NCBI GenBank assembly: GCA_029858605.1
Contig: JAOUET010000050.1
Location: 1-10,801 of the forward strand
Direction: 5' to 3'
Length of the DNA: 10,801 nt
Source: Coriobacteriia bacterium
GTDB lineage: Bacteria; Actinomycetota; Coriobacteriia; Anaerosomatales; JAENZW01
Shown here: piece after piece, positions 1 through 6,866 of the stretch
How positions within the stretch are numbered: the stretch's first letter is position 1
How the letters are laid out: the number at the start of each line of letters is the position of its first letter
Position numbers and translations under genes: made by a program
The notes under the pieces: generated by a model
Seen by the model: only the letters and a program-made list of their open reading frames with translations
The model's database searches: none
Told to the model about the DNA's origin: nothing

Positions 1-2
1 CC

Positions 3-2357
3 CTACTGTCGAGCCATGATCATGCGAAGCGCGGCCTCATCGTCCTCGATCAGTTCTCCGCTCGCGTCCACCACGACCTTGCGAAGCACGCCCGTGAACT
101 CCGCCGGCGGTGAATAGTCGGGGGTTACCGGCGCGCCTGTGGCCCGCCCGACCATCACGCCGCCCGTTAGACCAAGAGCGAGCGGTGTCGTGACCGGCAC
201 TTCGGCAGCACCCACGAGCTCGCCGTCGACGTACAGCTGCGCCCGGCCTCCGGCACCCTTGCCGGCGGGAACGTCAGGTGGCGCTGTGACCTCGAACTCG
301 AAGCGGAGCTCATGCTCGCCTGCAGGTACTACATCAGTTGACTCGACGTAGTGACGCTCCTTGTCCACGTAGTTGTGGCACCACTTGAGCTTGCCGCCGA
401 CCATGTAGAACGCATAGCCAGAGTCGATACCGCCTTGCGACAACAGCACGCCTTCCGCCCCACCCTCGGGGACATCGACGATGGCAGTGATGCTGTGCGA
501 ACGGTTGAGGACTCTCACTGCAGCGTTGGTCGCAACGCTCTGCGTGCCGGGGTAGTACGTGTAGCTGGTGCGATCCCTGGCGATCACGGGCCTCTCTTCG
601 GCAAAGCGCTGGACGCCTCGCCCGTCGACCGGCAGAACGTTGTACTTGCCCGCTTCGACGTACCACTGCCCGATCATCTCGATGAGCTTGTCCCGGTTGT
701 CTGCGGCGACGTTGTTGTTCTCTGCGAAGTCCTCGGCAACGTGGTAGAGCTCCCAGTGCCTGGCATCGAGTTCCGTCAGCTTCTCGTACGGAATCGGTGT
801 GCCGAAGGGCATGCCCGCCTCCGCGAACGAGGTCCCCGGCCACGGGCAGACCGCCCGCCATCCGTCCTGGTAGATGGAGCGATGGCCCATCATCTCGAAG
901 TATTGCGTGTGCCGCTTCGTTTCGGCGGAACCGTCTTCGAGCGTGTGCGCGAAGCTCACTCCCTCTATGGGCGACTGCGTGACACCCTTGATGGTCGCGG
1001 GCGGCTCTAGGCCGAGCGCATCGAGCACGGTGGGCACCATGTCTACCGCATGAGCGTACTGGGTACGCACCTCCCCGCGCGCCTTGATGCCGGCGGGCCA
1101 GCTCACGATGAAGGGATCGCTGATTCCGCCTCTGTAGGTCTCCCGCTTCCAGCGACGGAACGGCGTGTCGCCGGCCCACGTCCAGCCCCAAGCGTAGTGG
1201 TTGAACGTCGTCGGACTGCCGAGCTCGTCGATTCGCGCGAGGTTCTCTTCGAGCGACTCCGGCACGTTGTTGAAGAACAGGTTCTCGTTCACCGAGCCGG
1301 TCGGGCCACCCTCCGAAGAGGCGCCGTTGTCCGAGATAGCCATTACCAGCGTGTTGTCCAGCTCCCCGATCTCGCGCAAGAAATCAAGCACGCGCCCGAT
1401 GTGGTGGTCCGTGTGCGTCAGGAATCCCGCGAACACCTCCATCATGCGCGCGTACAGGCGCCTTTCGTCGTCGGATAGCGTGTTCCACTCCGGAACGTCC
1501 GGATCGTGTCGCGACAGCTCGGCATCCTCAGGCGCTATGCCGAGCTCCTTCTGGCGGGCGAAGACCTTCTGGCGGTACGCGTCCCAGCCATCATCGAACT
1601 GCCCCGCGTACTGGTCCGCCCACTCCTTCGGAACGTGATGTGGTGCGTGTTGCGCGCCTGTAGCGTAGTACATGAAGAACGGCTTGTTGGGCGCCACCTG
1701 CTTGGCGTCGGCGATGAACGAGATCGCTCTGTCCGCCAGGTCCTCGTTGAGCGTGTAGCCCTCCTCGGGGGTCTTCGGCGGCTCTACCTGGTGGTTGTCG
1801 TAGACGAGCTCGGGATAGTACTGATGGGTCTCCCCGCCGAGGAAGCCATAGAAACGCTCGAACCCTCGCCCGAGCGGCCAGCGATCGTAGGGACCGGCCG
1901 CCGAGATCTGCTCGGCGGCGGTCAGATGCCACTTGCCCAAGGCGTATGTGTTGTAGCCGTGCTGCAGGAGCATCTCGGCGAGGAATCCATTCTCGAACGG
2001 GACGTAACCGTTATAGCCGGGGTAGCCCGTCGAGGCCTCGGTGATACAAGCCATGTTGTTCGAGTGATGGTTGCGGCCCGTGAGGATGCAGGTTCGCGTC
2101 GGCGAGCACAGGGCCGTGGTGTGCATGTTGTTGTAGACCAGTCCATTCACTGCAAGCGAATCAAGGTTGGGCGTCTTGATCGGACTGCCGAAGCACCCAA
2201 GCTGCCCGTAGCCCGTGTCGTCGAGAACGATGAAGAGCACGTTCGGCGCGCCCCCTCTGGCACGCAGTGGCTCGGGCCACGCCGGCTCGCTGACATCGAA
2301 CGTGCGGCCCACGACTCCGGGAAACGCAGTCCCAGGCCTGTACTCGGTGAGTGACAT
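3..2357 (-). CDS. Arylsulfatase (type I, Cys-type formylglycine sulfatase)
   Basis: This gene encodes a 784-residue sulfatase of the alkaline-phosphatase superfamily, which hydrolyses sulfate esters. The active-site signature CSPTR lies at residues 84-88. In this family Cys84 is converted to formylglycine by a separate maturase, and none is seen in the window. Metal-binding residues are visible as DD at 46-47 and SDNG around 342-345. Other active-site elements are GRNHHSNN (94-101), GKWH (141-144), QHAPHH (236-241) and the Lys in RRWKRETYRGG near 404. About 200 C-terminal residues beyond the catalytic core (from roughly 590) are rich in beta strands and contain a YVDGELVG motif, suggesting a LamG/concanavalin-like sandwich. 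There is no N-terminal signal peptide, so a cytoplasmic location is likely, as for Pseudomonas AtsA. The ATG at 2357 is preceded by GGGAGG. It lies 93 bp downstream of the GAP-family gene on the same strand. The natural substrate cannot be told from sequence. Confidence 0.95.
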   Translation of the reverse strand: MSLTEYRPGTAFPGVVGRTFDVSEPAWPEPLRARGGAPNVLFIVLDDTGYGQLGCFGSPIKTPNLDSLAVNGLVYNNMHTTALCSPTRTCILTGRNHHSNNMACITEASTGYPGYNGYVPFENGFLAEMLLQHGYNTYALGKWHLTAAEQISAAGPYDRWPLGRGFERFYGFLGGETHQYYPELVYDNHQVEPPKTPEEGYTLNEDLADRAISFIADAKQVAPNKPFFMYYATGAQHAPHHVPKEWADQYAGQFDDGWDAYRQKVFARQKELGIAPEDAELSRHDPDVPEWNTLSDDERRLYARMMEVFAGFLTHTDHHIGRVLDFLREIGELDNTLVMAISDNGASSEGGPTGSVNENLFFNNVPESLEENLARIDELGSPTTFNHYAWGWTWAGDTPFRRWKRETYRGGISDPFIVSWPAGIKARGEVRTQYAHAVDMVPTVLDALGLEPPATIKGVTQSPIEGVSFAHTLEDGSAETKRHTQYFEMMGHRSIYQDGWRAVCPWPGTSFAEAGMPFGTPIPYEKLTELDARHWELYHVAEDFAENNNVAADNRDKLIEMIGQWYVEAGKYNVLPVDGRGVQRFAEERPVIARDRTSYTYYPGTQSVATNAAVRVLNRSHSITAIVDVPEGGAEGVLLSQGGIDSGYAFYMVGGKLKWCHNYVDKERHYVESTDVVPAGEHELRFEFEVTAPPDVPAGKGAGGRAQLYVDGELVGAAEVPVTTPLALGLTGGVMVGRATGAPVTPDYSPPAEFTGVLRKVVVDASGELIEDDEAALRMIMARQ

Positions 2358-2450
2358 ATCTCTGCGCCTCCCTCGTGCGGTTTCCCTCCCACGAATCTTT
2401 CCCGGAACCCCATGCCCCTATCTCTTCGTCAAGGAGCACACTCGCAGCGC

Positions 2451-3131
2451 CTAGGAAAGAAGGCCCTGCAATCCATCGGCCAGAAGCTTTACCCCAAAGA
2501 CGAGCAGCAGAACGCCCATCACCGCTGCGTTGTTCGCGATCAGCCACGTCTTCATCGAGTCGAGAGTCGCCTTCGCGCGCTGACCCGCCACGAGGTAGTA
2601 GGCGACCGGCAGGGCGACCGTTATGCTGGCGAGCGCGACAAACACCGCCAGGGCCACCCATTCGCCGGTCGGCTCCAGGCCGCCCTGCATGATGGTGACG
2701 ACGCCGGCTGCATTGAGCGCCAGGTTCTTGGGGTTGATGCCGGACAGTAGCGCAGCGATACCTAGAGCCTGCCCCGCCGAGAAGGCGTCGATCGACCGCA
2801 TCCACTTGGGCACCTCGGGCTGCTCGTCCGGTCCGGGTCTACATCGCCACTGCCGGACTCCCACGAACAGCAGCAGCACGCCGAGCGCGGTCCTGACCGC
2901 GAGCGAGAGCTGGGAGGGATCCTCGCTCGATCCGGCCGAGTCCCCTCCGAAGAGCAGCAAGGCACCCCCGACGACCACAAGGCCGCCGATCCATCCCAAG
3001 ACGAACGCGAGCCCGTTCGTCCGCGCCTTCTCCGAGAAGAGCATCAGGATCACGGCGGCGATGGGAACCGGGCTGAGCGCGATGCCCACGGCTGCGGGAA
3101 GTACGTCGCCGAGCGACAACTCGGCACTCAC
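2451..3131 (-). CDS. GAP/SfLAP-family (LysE-like) integral membrane transporter
   Basis: The 226-residue product is a polytopic membrane protein with about six hydrophobic segments (roughly 8-31, 40-62, 79-93, 117-145, 157-182 and 201-220). It matches the GAP / sulfolipid-1-addressing protein family of the LysE superfamily. Features seen are the first-helix motif GIALSPVPIAAVILMLFS (16-33) and the half-way motif SGINPKNLALNAAG (130-143). Members are common in actinomycetes; mycobacterial Sap takes part in lipid export to the cell surface. The start is a GTG at 3131, supported by GGGAGG five bases upstream. The arylsulfatase begins 93 bp downstream on the same strand with no clear terminator between them, so co-transcription is likely. 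The cargo is unknown; a sulfated or lipid-like molecule is only an inference from the neighbouring gene. Confidence 0.85.
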   Translation of the reverse strand: MSAELSLGDVLPAAVGIALSPVPIAAVILMLFSEKARTNGLAFVLGWIGGLVVVGGALLLFGGDSAGSSEDPSQLSLAVRTALGVLLLFVGVRQWRCRPGPDEQPEVPKWMRSIDAFSAGQALGIAALLSGINPKNLALNAAGVVTIMQGGLEPTGEWVALAVFVALASITVALPVAYYLVAGQRAKATLDSMKTWLIANNAAVMGVLLLVFGVKLLADGLQGLLS

Positions 3132-3324
3132 GCAGGCCTCCCGCGGACCGTCTCGAAGAGCGCTTCTTCTCTCCTCATGATCGAAGACCTCCCCGATGCG
3201 CCGACATTCAGGTCGTACGCTGCTTCATACCCAAGTCCAAGCGCGTGTGCAGGGAAGCGATGCGTAGAGCATCGATGACTCTTCCCCCGTCGCACGGGAG
3301 ACGCACCGGGCACGCGACATTTCG

Positions 3325-3343
3325 GTTTGCGACATTCGCAAAC
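3325..3343. promoter_or_regulatory. 7-5-7 perfect inverted repeat upstream of the lipoprotein gene
   Basis: GTTTGCG at 3325-3331 and CGCAAAC at 3337-3343 are perfect inverted repeats around the 5-base spacer ACATT. The centre lies about 48 bp before the ATG of the DUF2807 lipoprotein, in the 250 bp spacer shared with the divergent GAP-transporter gene. The position suits an operator for a dimeric regulator, though a small RNA hairpin in the leader is also possible. The half-site GCGACATT also occurs at 3314-3321, 15 bp upstream of its copy at 3329-3336. No regulator can be assigned. Confidence 0.45.
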
Positions 3344-3381
3344 GGGCACGACTTCTGTATCCGGCAACTAAGGGAGGACAC

Positions 3382-4110
3382 ATGTTCAGGCGAAGTGCAA
3401 TCCTGGCCGCTTTGGTGGTCGCGACCTTCCTGGGTGCTTGCTCCATCGGCGACGACCTCAGCGGCTCGGGCGACATCGAATCGAAGGAGTACGGCGCCGA
3501 TGGCGTCACACGCATCGTTCTCGCCGCTCCCGGCGACCTTCGAATCGTCCGCGGCGATGCAGAGAAGCTGGTCGTCGAGACGGACGACAACGTGATGGAA
3601 CACGTGGAGGTCGACGTGCGAGGGAACACGCTCGAGATCCACCTTGACCGCGGAACGTGGGACCAGATCAGGCCGACTCGGCTCGATCTTGAACTCGAGA
3701 TCCCGGCGCTTGAGAGCATCGCCGTCGAGGGATCGGGTTCGGTCGAGGCAGGCGATCTCGAGATGGGCGATCTCGAGCTGACCGTGTCTGGGTCCGGGAC
3801 GATCTCGGACGACAACGTGGACTGCGAGAGCCTTCGCGTCGGCATTTCTGGCTCAGGAATGGTGCGGCTAGCCGGAACGTGCTCCGATCAGGAGATAGAC
3901 GTGTCCGGCTCCGGCAGCTTTGAGGCCTTCGATCTCGAGGTCGACTCGGCATCCGTACGCATGAGCGGTTCGGGCAAGGCGGCAGTGTGGGTGAAGGACG
4001 AACTCGATGCGAATGTATCGGGGAGCGGCAGCATCGAGTACTACGGCAAGCCCATGGTCGATTCGTCGACTTCGGGCAGCGGAGAAGTCCGGAGCAAGGG
4101 CGAGAAGTAG
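3382..4110 (+). CDS. GIN-domain (DUF2807) lipoprotein
   Basis: The 242-residue product starts with a lipoprotein signal peptide: RR at 3-4, a hydrophobic stretch, then lipobox LGAC with the lipidation cysteine at position 20. The mature part matches the DUF2807 / GIN 'putative auto-transporter adhesin head' family. The LAAPGDLRIVRGDAEKL segment (47-63) is typical, followed by a beta-solenoid whose turns carry SGSG or GSGS. These turns begin near residues 117, 136, 156, 175, 195, 213 and 231, so each rung is 18-20 residues. Cys148 and Cys167 could form a disulfide between adjacent rungs. It is probably anchored at the outer face of the membrane; the molecular function of the family is not established. 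The ATG at 3382 is preceded by GGGAGG with 4 bases of spacing. The gene stands alone, divergent from the GAP transporter and convergent with pirin. Confidence 0.88.
   Translation: MFRRSAILAALVVATFLGACSIGDDLSGSGDIESKEYGADGVTRIVLAAPGDLRIVRGDAEKLVVETDDNVMEHVEVDVRGNTLEIHLDRGTWDQIRPTRLDLELEIPALESIAVEGSGSVEAGDLEMGDLELTVSGSGTISDDNVDCESLRVGISGSGMVRLAGTCSDQEIDVSGSGSFEAFDLEVDSASVRMSGSGKAAVWVKDELDANVSGSGSIEYYGKPMVDSSTSGSGEVRSKGEK
3751..3777 (+). repeat. Tandem 15-bp duplication inside the DUF2807 gene
   Basis: The 12-mer GGCGATCTCGAG occurs at 3751-3762 and again at 3766-3777, a 15 bp period. It encodes GDLE twice within one rung of the beta-solenoid. The unit is in frame and looks like a small slippage-type duplication within the gene. 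Confidence 0.7.
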
Positions 4111-4119
4111 GCAGCGCGA

Positions 4120-4134
4120 GACAGCATCCCTGTC
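4120..4134. terminator. Weak hairpin between convergent genes
   Basis: GACAG (4120-4124) and CTGTC (4130-4134) can pair around a 5-base loop in the 29 bp between the stop codons of the DUF2807 lipoprotein and pirin genes. The stem is short and no T-run follows on either strand, so this is only a candidate bidirectional terminator based mainly on position. Confidence 0.25.
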
Positions 4135-4139
4135 GACAT

Positions 4140-5003
4140 CTATGACGCGATGTTTGCGCCCCTCTTCACGAAAGTGCCGTCCCGGTACTCCCGAAAGGCG
4201 GCGCGCAACTCCTCCTCGGTGTTCATGACGATCGGCCCACGCCAGGCAATGGGCTCTCTCAGAGGGCGCCCCGACAGGAACAGGAAGCGTACCGGACGCC
4301 CGACCGTCTCTATCCGAACGATGTCGCCGTCGGAGTACAGCACGGCCTGGTAGTTGCGGAGCCGTGTGCCCGGCGCGAACTCGGCCTCGCCGTCGATGCA
4401 GTACGCGAACGCGGTGTGTCCCGGCTCGACAGCGTGCTCGAACGCGCTGCCCGGAGGCACGCTCACGTCCAGATACTCGGGATCGATCACGACGCCCTCT
4501 ACAGGGCCGGTGACGCCGTCGACCTCACCCGCGATCACGCGCACCACCGCCCCCTCGGCAGTAGCGACGATGGGGATCTCGCAGCCGGTCAAACCCCTGT
4601 AGTGCGGATCACGCCTCTTCTCGTGCGCCGGCAGGTTGGCCCAGAGCTGGAAACCCCACATGTGGCCGCTGTCGCCCTTCGGCATCTCTTGATGGATGAT
4701 GCCGCTTCCCGCAGTCATCCACTGCACGTCACCCGACCCTATGACGCCGGAGTTGCCCAGGCTGTCGCCGTGTTCGACGTCACCACGAAGAACGTAGGTG
4801 ATGGTCTCGATGCCGCGGTGGGGATGCCAGGGGAATCCTGCCTCGAACTCGGACGGGTCGTCAGAGCGGAAGTCATCGAGCATGAGGAATGGGTCGAACA
4901 CCCGCTCGTTTCCGAAGCCGAACACTCGCCGAAGATGCACGCCCGCGCCTTCGACCGTGGGCCGTGCTTCGAACACCGCACTTGCCGAACGCCGCTCTTG
5001 CAT
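4140..5003 (-). CDS. Pirin family protein (bicupin)
   Basis: The 287-residue protein is a pirin-type bicupin, the usual length for the family. The N-terminal cupin carries the metal ligands expected from human pirin and E. coli YhhW: His60 and His62 in FPWHPHRGIETITY, and His104 and Glu106 in GSGIIHQEMP. A typical FDPFLMLDDF segment precedes them (36-45), and a conserved WANLPAHEKRRDPHY stretch links to the C-terminal cupin. Characterised bacterial pirins can act as quercetin 2,3-dioxygenases or as redox-linked modulators of other enzymes; which applies here cannot be told. The ATG at 5003 has a good GAGGTGA site six bases upstream. It is a single gene, convergent with the lipoprotein and divergent from the TetR-ABC operon, so a functional link with either is not indicated. 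Confidence 0.93.
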   Translation of the reverse strand: MQERRSASAVFEARPTVEGAGVHLRRVFGFGNERVFDPFLMLDDFRSDDPSEFEAGFPWHPHRGIETITYVLRGDVEHGDSLGNSGVIGSGDVQWMTAGSGIIHQEMPKGDSGHMWGFQLWANLPAHEKRRDPHYRGLTGCEIPIVATAEGAVVRVIAGEVDGVTGPVEGVVIDPEYLDVSVPPGSAFEHAVEPGHTAFAYCIDGEAEFAPGTRLRNYQAVLYSDGDIVRIETVGRPVRFLFLSGRPLREPIAWRGPIVMNTEEELRAAFREYRDGTFVKRGANIAS

Positions 5004-5062
5004 GATTGGTCACCTCGCCCGTTGGCCGCTTGGGCATCTGGGTGCCGCAAGGCGCGTGCCAA

Positions 5063-5090
5063 TTCATATGTCCACAATCAGGTTTCTGAA
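5063..5090 (-). promoter_or_regulatory. Possible promoter of the pirin gene
   Basis: Read on the minus strand, TTCAGA (5085-5090) and TATGAA (5063-5068) are separated by 16 bp, each matching four of six sigma-70-type consensus bases. They lie 60-87 bp upstream of the pirin start. The match is weak and could be chance. Confidence 0.25.
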
Positions 5091-5178
5091 GCGAGCAGTG
5101 GGATGCCCGACAATATGCCTGTCTAGCTGCTAACTCATCGTGTCCTTGCCCCCATCAGAAGAAGTTGTTCCTTGGGTA

Positions 5179-5207
5179 TTGACAAAATAGAATGTGCGTT
5201 CTATATC
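5179..5207 (+). promoter_or_regulatory. Promoter of the TetR-ABC exporter operon
   Basis: A perfect -35 hexamer TTGACA (5179-5184) is followed after 17 bp by TATATC (5202-5207), a four-of-six match to the -10 consensus. Transcription would start around 5214, about 24 bp before the regulator's ATG. One palindromic operator sits between -35 and -10, and the second covers the predicted start site. This geometry is expected to block RNA polymerase when the repressor is bound. Confidence 0.7.
5188..5203. promoter_or_regulatory. Operator 1, predicted TetR-family repressor site
   Basis: TAGAATGTGCGTTCTA is a near-perfect 16 bp palindrome (TAGAA and TTCTA arms; 18 bp if the flanking A and T are counted). 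It lies between the -35 and -10 boxes. An almost identical second copy starts 20 bp downstream. The adjacent TetR-family gene makes autoregulation the natural reading. Confidence 0.8.
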
Positions 5208-5223
5208 TAGAATGCCCGTTCTA
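5208..5223. promoter_or_regulatory. Operator 2, predicted TetR-family repressor site
   Basis: TAGAATGCCCGTTCTA differs from operator 1 only at two central bases. The centre-to-centre distance is 20 bp, about two helical turns, which would place two repressor dimers on the same DNA face. It covers the predicted transcription start and ends 7 bp before the ribosome binding site. Confidence 0.8.
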
Positions 5224-5237
5224 TTTACGGAGGAACC

Positions 5238-5873
5238 ATGACGCCGAAGGTACCCGAGAACTACCGAGAAGCCCGCCGGGCACAGATCCTCGACGCCGCT
5301 GCCGAGTGCTTTCTCGAAAAGGGTTTCCACCAGACGACGATGCAGGACATCTTCCGCGCGAGTGGGCTGAGCGCGGGCGCCGTCTACAACTACTTCGAGA
5401 GCAAGGACGATATCGTCACCGCAATGGGCGAGATCTCGAGGAACCGCAATGTGGCGATGGTCTCGGCAACGCCGGGGCCCGACGACGAAGCGCCACTCGC
5501 CAAGATTCTGGAGTCCTTCTTCGGGATCATGAACACGCCGGATGCCGAGAAGTGGGCACCGCTCGATCTCGAGATCTACGCGGAGGCTGCGCGCAACGAA
5601 CGCATCCGCAAGAGCATCGCGGACAACGTGCGAATGAGTTCCGACGCGCTCATCCCGCTCGTCGAAGAGCTGCAGGCGCGAGGCGCCTACTCCGCCGACC
5701 TGGATGCGCGCTCGATCATAGTGGCGTTTTCGATGCTCGTGCAGGGCATGCAGATCCTGCATGTGGTCGATCCCAAGGCGGATCTGGATGCCTACGTGGA
5801 GGTCTGTCTCGCAATCGCTCGCGGAACCTTCTGTGCCGCGCCAGCGACCAACTCGAATTCGAAGGAGGCGTGA
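5238..5873 (+). CDS. TetR/AcrR-family transcriptional regulator
   Basis: The 211-residue protein has a classic TetR N-terminal DNA-binding domain: RRAQILDAAAECFLEKGF (13-30), then the helix-turn-helix TTMQDIFRASGLSAGAVYNYF (33-53) and the following SKDDIV. Residues from about 75 onward form the variable, all-helical ligand-binding and dimerisation domain; its ligand cannot be inferred. The ATG at 5238 follows GGAGGA. It is the first gene of an operon with an ABC ATPase and a permease, and its promoter carries two palindromes. By analogy with many TetR-exporter units it probably represses its own operon until a toxic or signal molecule binds. Its stop codon lies three bases before the next start, and the next gene's ribosome binding site lies inside its final codons, suggesting translational coupling. 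Confidence 0.95.
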   Translation: MTPKVPENYREARRAQILDAAAECFLEKGFHQTTMQDIFRASGLSAGAVYNYFESKDDIVTAMGEISRNRNVAMVSATPGPDDEAPLAKILESFFGIMNTPDAEKWAPLDLEIYAEAARNERIRKSIADNVRMSSDALIPLVEELQARGAYSADLDARSIIVAFSMLVQGMQILHVVDPKADLDAYVEVCLAIARGTFCAAPATNSNSKEA

Positions 5874-5876
5874 GCA

Positions 5877-6836
5877 ATGGTGCTCAAGATCACCGATCTC
5901 GTGAAGGTGTACAGGGGTGGCACGCGTGCCAACGACGGCATCTCCATGTTTGTCGAGCCTGGCGAGATCTATGGCCTGCTTGGACCCAATGGAGCAGGCA
6001 AGACCACACTTGTGAAGCAGGTTGTCGGACTCGTCGCCCCGACGAGTGGAACCATAGAGCTCGACGGGGTCGATGTTGTGCGTAAGCCACAGTGGGCCAG
6101 GAGGACGGCGTCCTTCCAGCCCCAGTCCACCGTGCCCATCGACGGGCTGACGGCGTTCGAGGCCATACAGCTCACGGGTCGCCTGCGCGGTCTGGATTCT
6201 CGGACCGCAAGTGCTCGGACACGCGAACTCATAGCCGCGTTGGAGATCGAGGAGTGGACGGATAGGCCAGGGCAGAGCCTGTCCGGCGGCGTCCGGCGTC
6301 TCGTTGGCTTCTGCATGGGAGTCGTCGCGCCGGGCAAGATAGCGATACTCGACGAGCCCACGAACGATGTCGACCCGCTTCGGCGCCGGCACCTCTGGAA
6401 ATGGATCCGCAACCTTGCGGACTCTGGTACCACCGTGCTTCTCGTGACCCACAATGTGCTCGAAGCCGAGAAGGCGGTAGACCGGCTGGCCGTCATCGAC
6501 AAAGGGCGAGTCCTCGCCTCGGGGACACCCGGGGCGCTGAAGGGCGAGACCGCGGGCGGTCTGCGTCTCGAGCTCGCGACGGCGCACGACGCCGCCCCGC
6601 TGGCTCTCCCTGCGACGTTTCGCGCGTACAGTGCGGGGCGTCGAATCCGCGCATCGATACCGGCTGAGGACGTGACCGACGCGATCGAGTGGGCCGCCGC
6701 CCGGCAGCGAGAAGGTGTCGTCGAAGAGTACTCCCTCGCACCTGCGAGCCTCGAGGACGCGTATGTGCGCATGATCGGCCGGGCAGACGTCCTCGAAGAG
6801 AGTCAAGTCGGCAAGCCCATCGCAACGGTCGCGTGA
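5877..6836 (+). CDS. ABC transporter ATP-binding protein (drug/antibiotic exporter type)
   Basis: The 319-residue protein has all ABC ATPase motifs: Walker A GPNGAGKTT (36-44), Q-loop region SFQPQ (79-83), signature LSGGVRRL (135-142), Walker B IAILDEP (155-161), D-loop region NDVDP (163-167) and switch His192 in LLVTHN. The signature and D-loop deviate slightly from the common LSGGQ and GLDP forms but keep the essential residues. About 100 residues follow the nucleotide-binding domain, like the C-terminal extension of DrrA/CcmA-type exporter ATPases. It would power export through the adjacent permease. The ATG at 5877 has AAGGAGG (5862-5868) eight bases upstream. A plausible substrate is a small hydrophobic compound or peptide, unproven. 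Confidence 0.95.
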   Translation: MVLKITDLVKVYRGGTRANDGISMFVEPGEIYGLLGPNGAGKTTLVKQVVGLVAPTSGTIELDGVDVVRKPQWARRTASFQPQSTVPIDGLTAFEAIQLTGRLRGLDSRTASARTRELIAALEIEEWTDRPGQSLSGGVRRLVGFCMGVVAPGKIAILDEPTNDVDPLRRRHLWKWIRNLADSGTTVLLVTHNVLEAEKAVDRLAVIDKGRVLASGTPGALKGETAGGLRLELATAHDAAPLALPATFRAYSAGRRIRASIPAEDVTDAIEWAAARQREGVVEEYSLAPASLEDAYVRMIGRADVLEESQVGKPIATVA

Positions 6837-6866
6837 CGCACCGCACTACGAAGGAAGGGACCCGCA

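Noticed and set aside
334..1191. Long minus-strand open frame of 285 codons within the sulfatase gene
   Set aside because: It overlaps the arylsulfatase in another frame, is Arg/Ala-rich with no recognisable motif, and is a by-product of high GC content.
1506..2354. Plus-strand open frame of 282 codons opposite the sulfatase
   Set aside because: It is antisense to a clearly recognisable enzyme, and its translation shows no domain.
2161..2805. Minus-strand frame overlapping the ends of the GAP transporter and sulfatase genes
   Set aside because: Out of frame with both real genes, and its Arg-rich translation has no membrane or catalytic pattern. The two real genes have their own ribosome binding sites.
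3225..3845. Minus-strand frame of 206 codons across the lipoprotein gene start
   Set aside because: Ser/Arg-rich shadow of the DUF2807 coding sequence and its upstream region.
5969..6772. Minus-strand frame of 267 codons opposite the ABC ATPase
   Set aside because: Ser/Arg/Pro-rich antisense shadow of the ATPase gene with no motif.
5130..6806. Minus-strand open frame of 558 codons opposite the TetR and ABC ATPase genes
   Set aside because: It is the longest unexplained frame, but it is antisense to two proteins with complete family motifs, and its composition (Arg, His and Gly-rich, no hydrophobic core pattern) is typical of a shadow frame. It also crosses the operator region.
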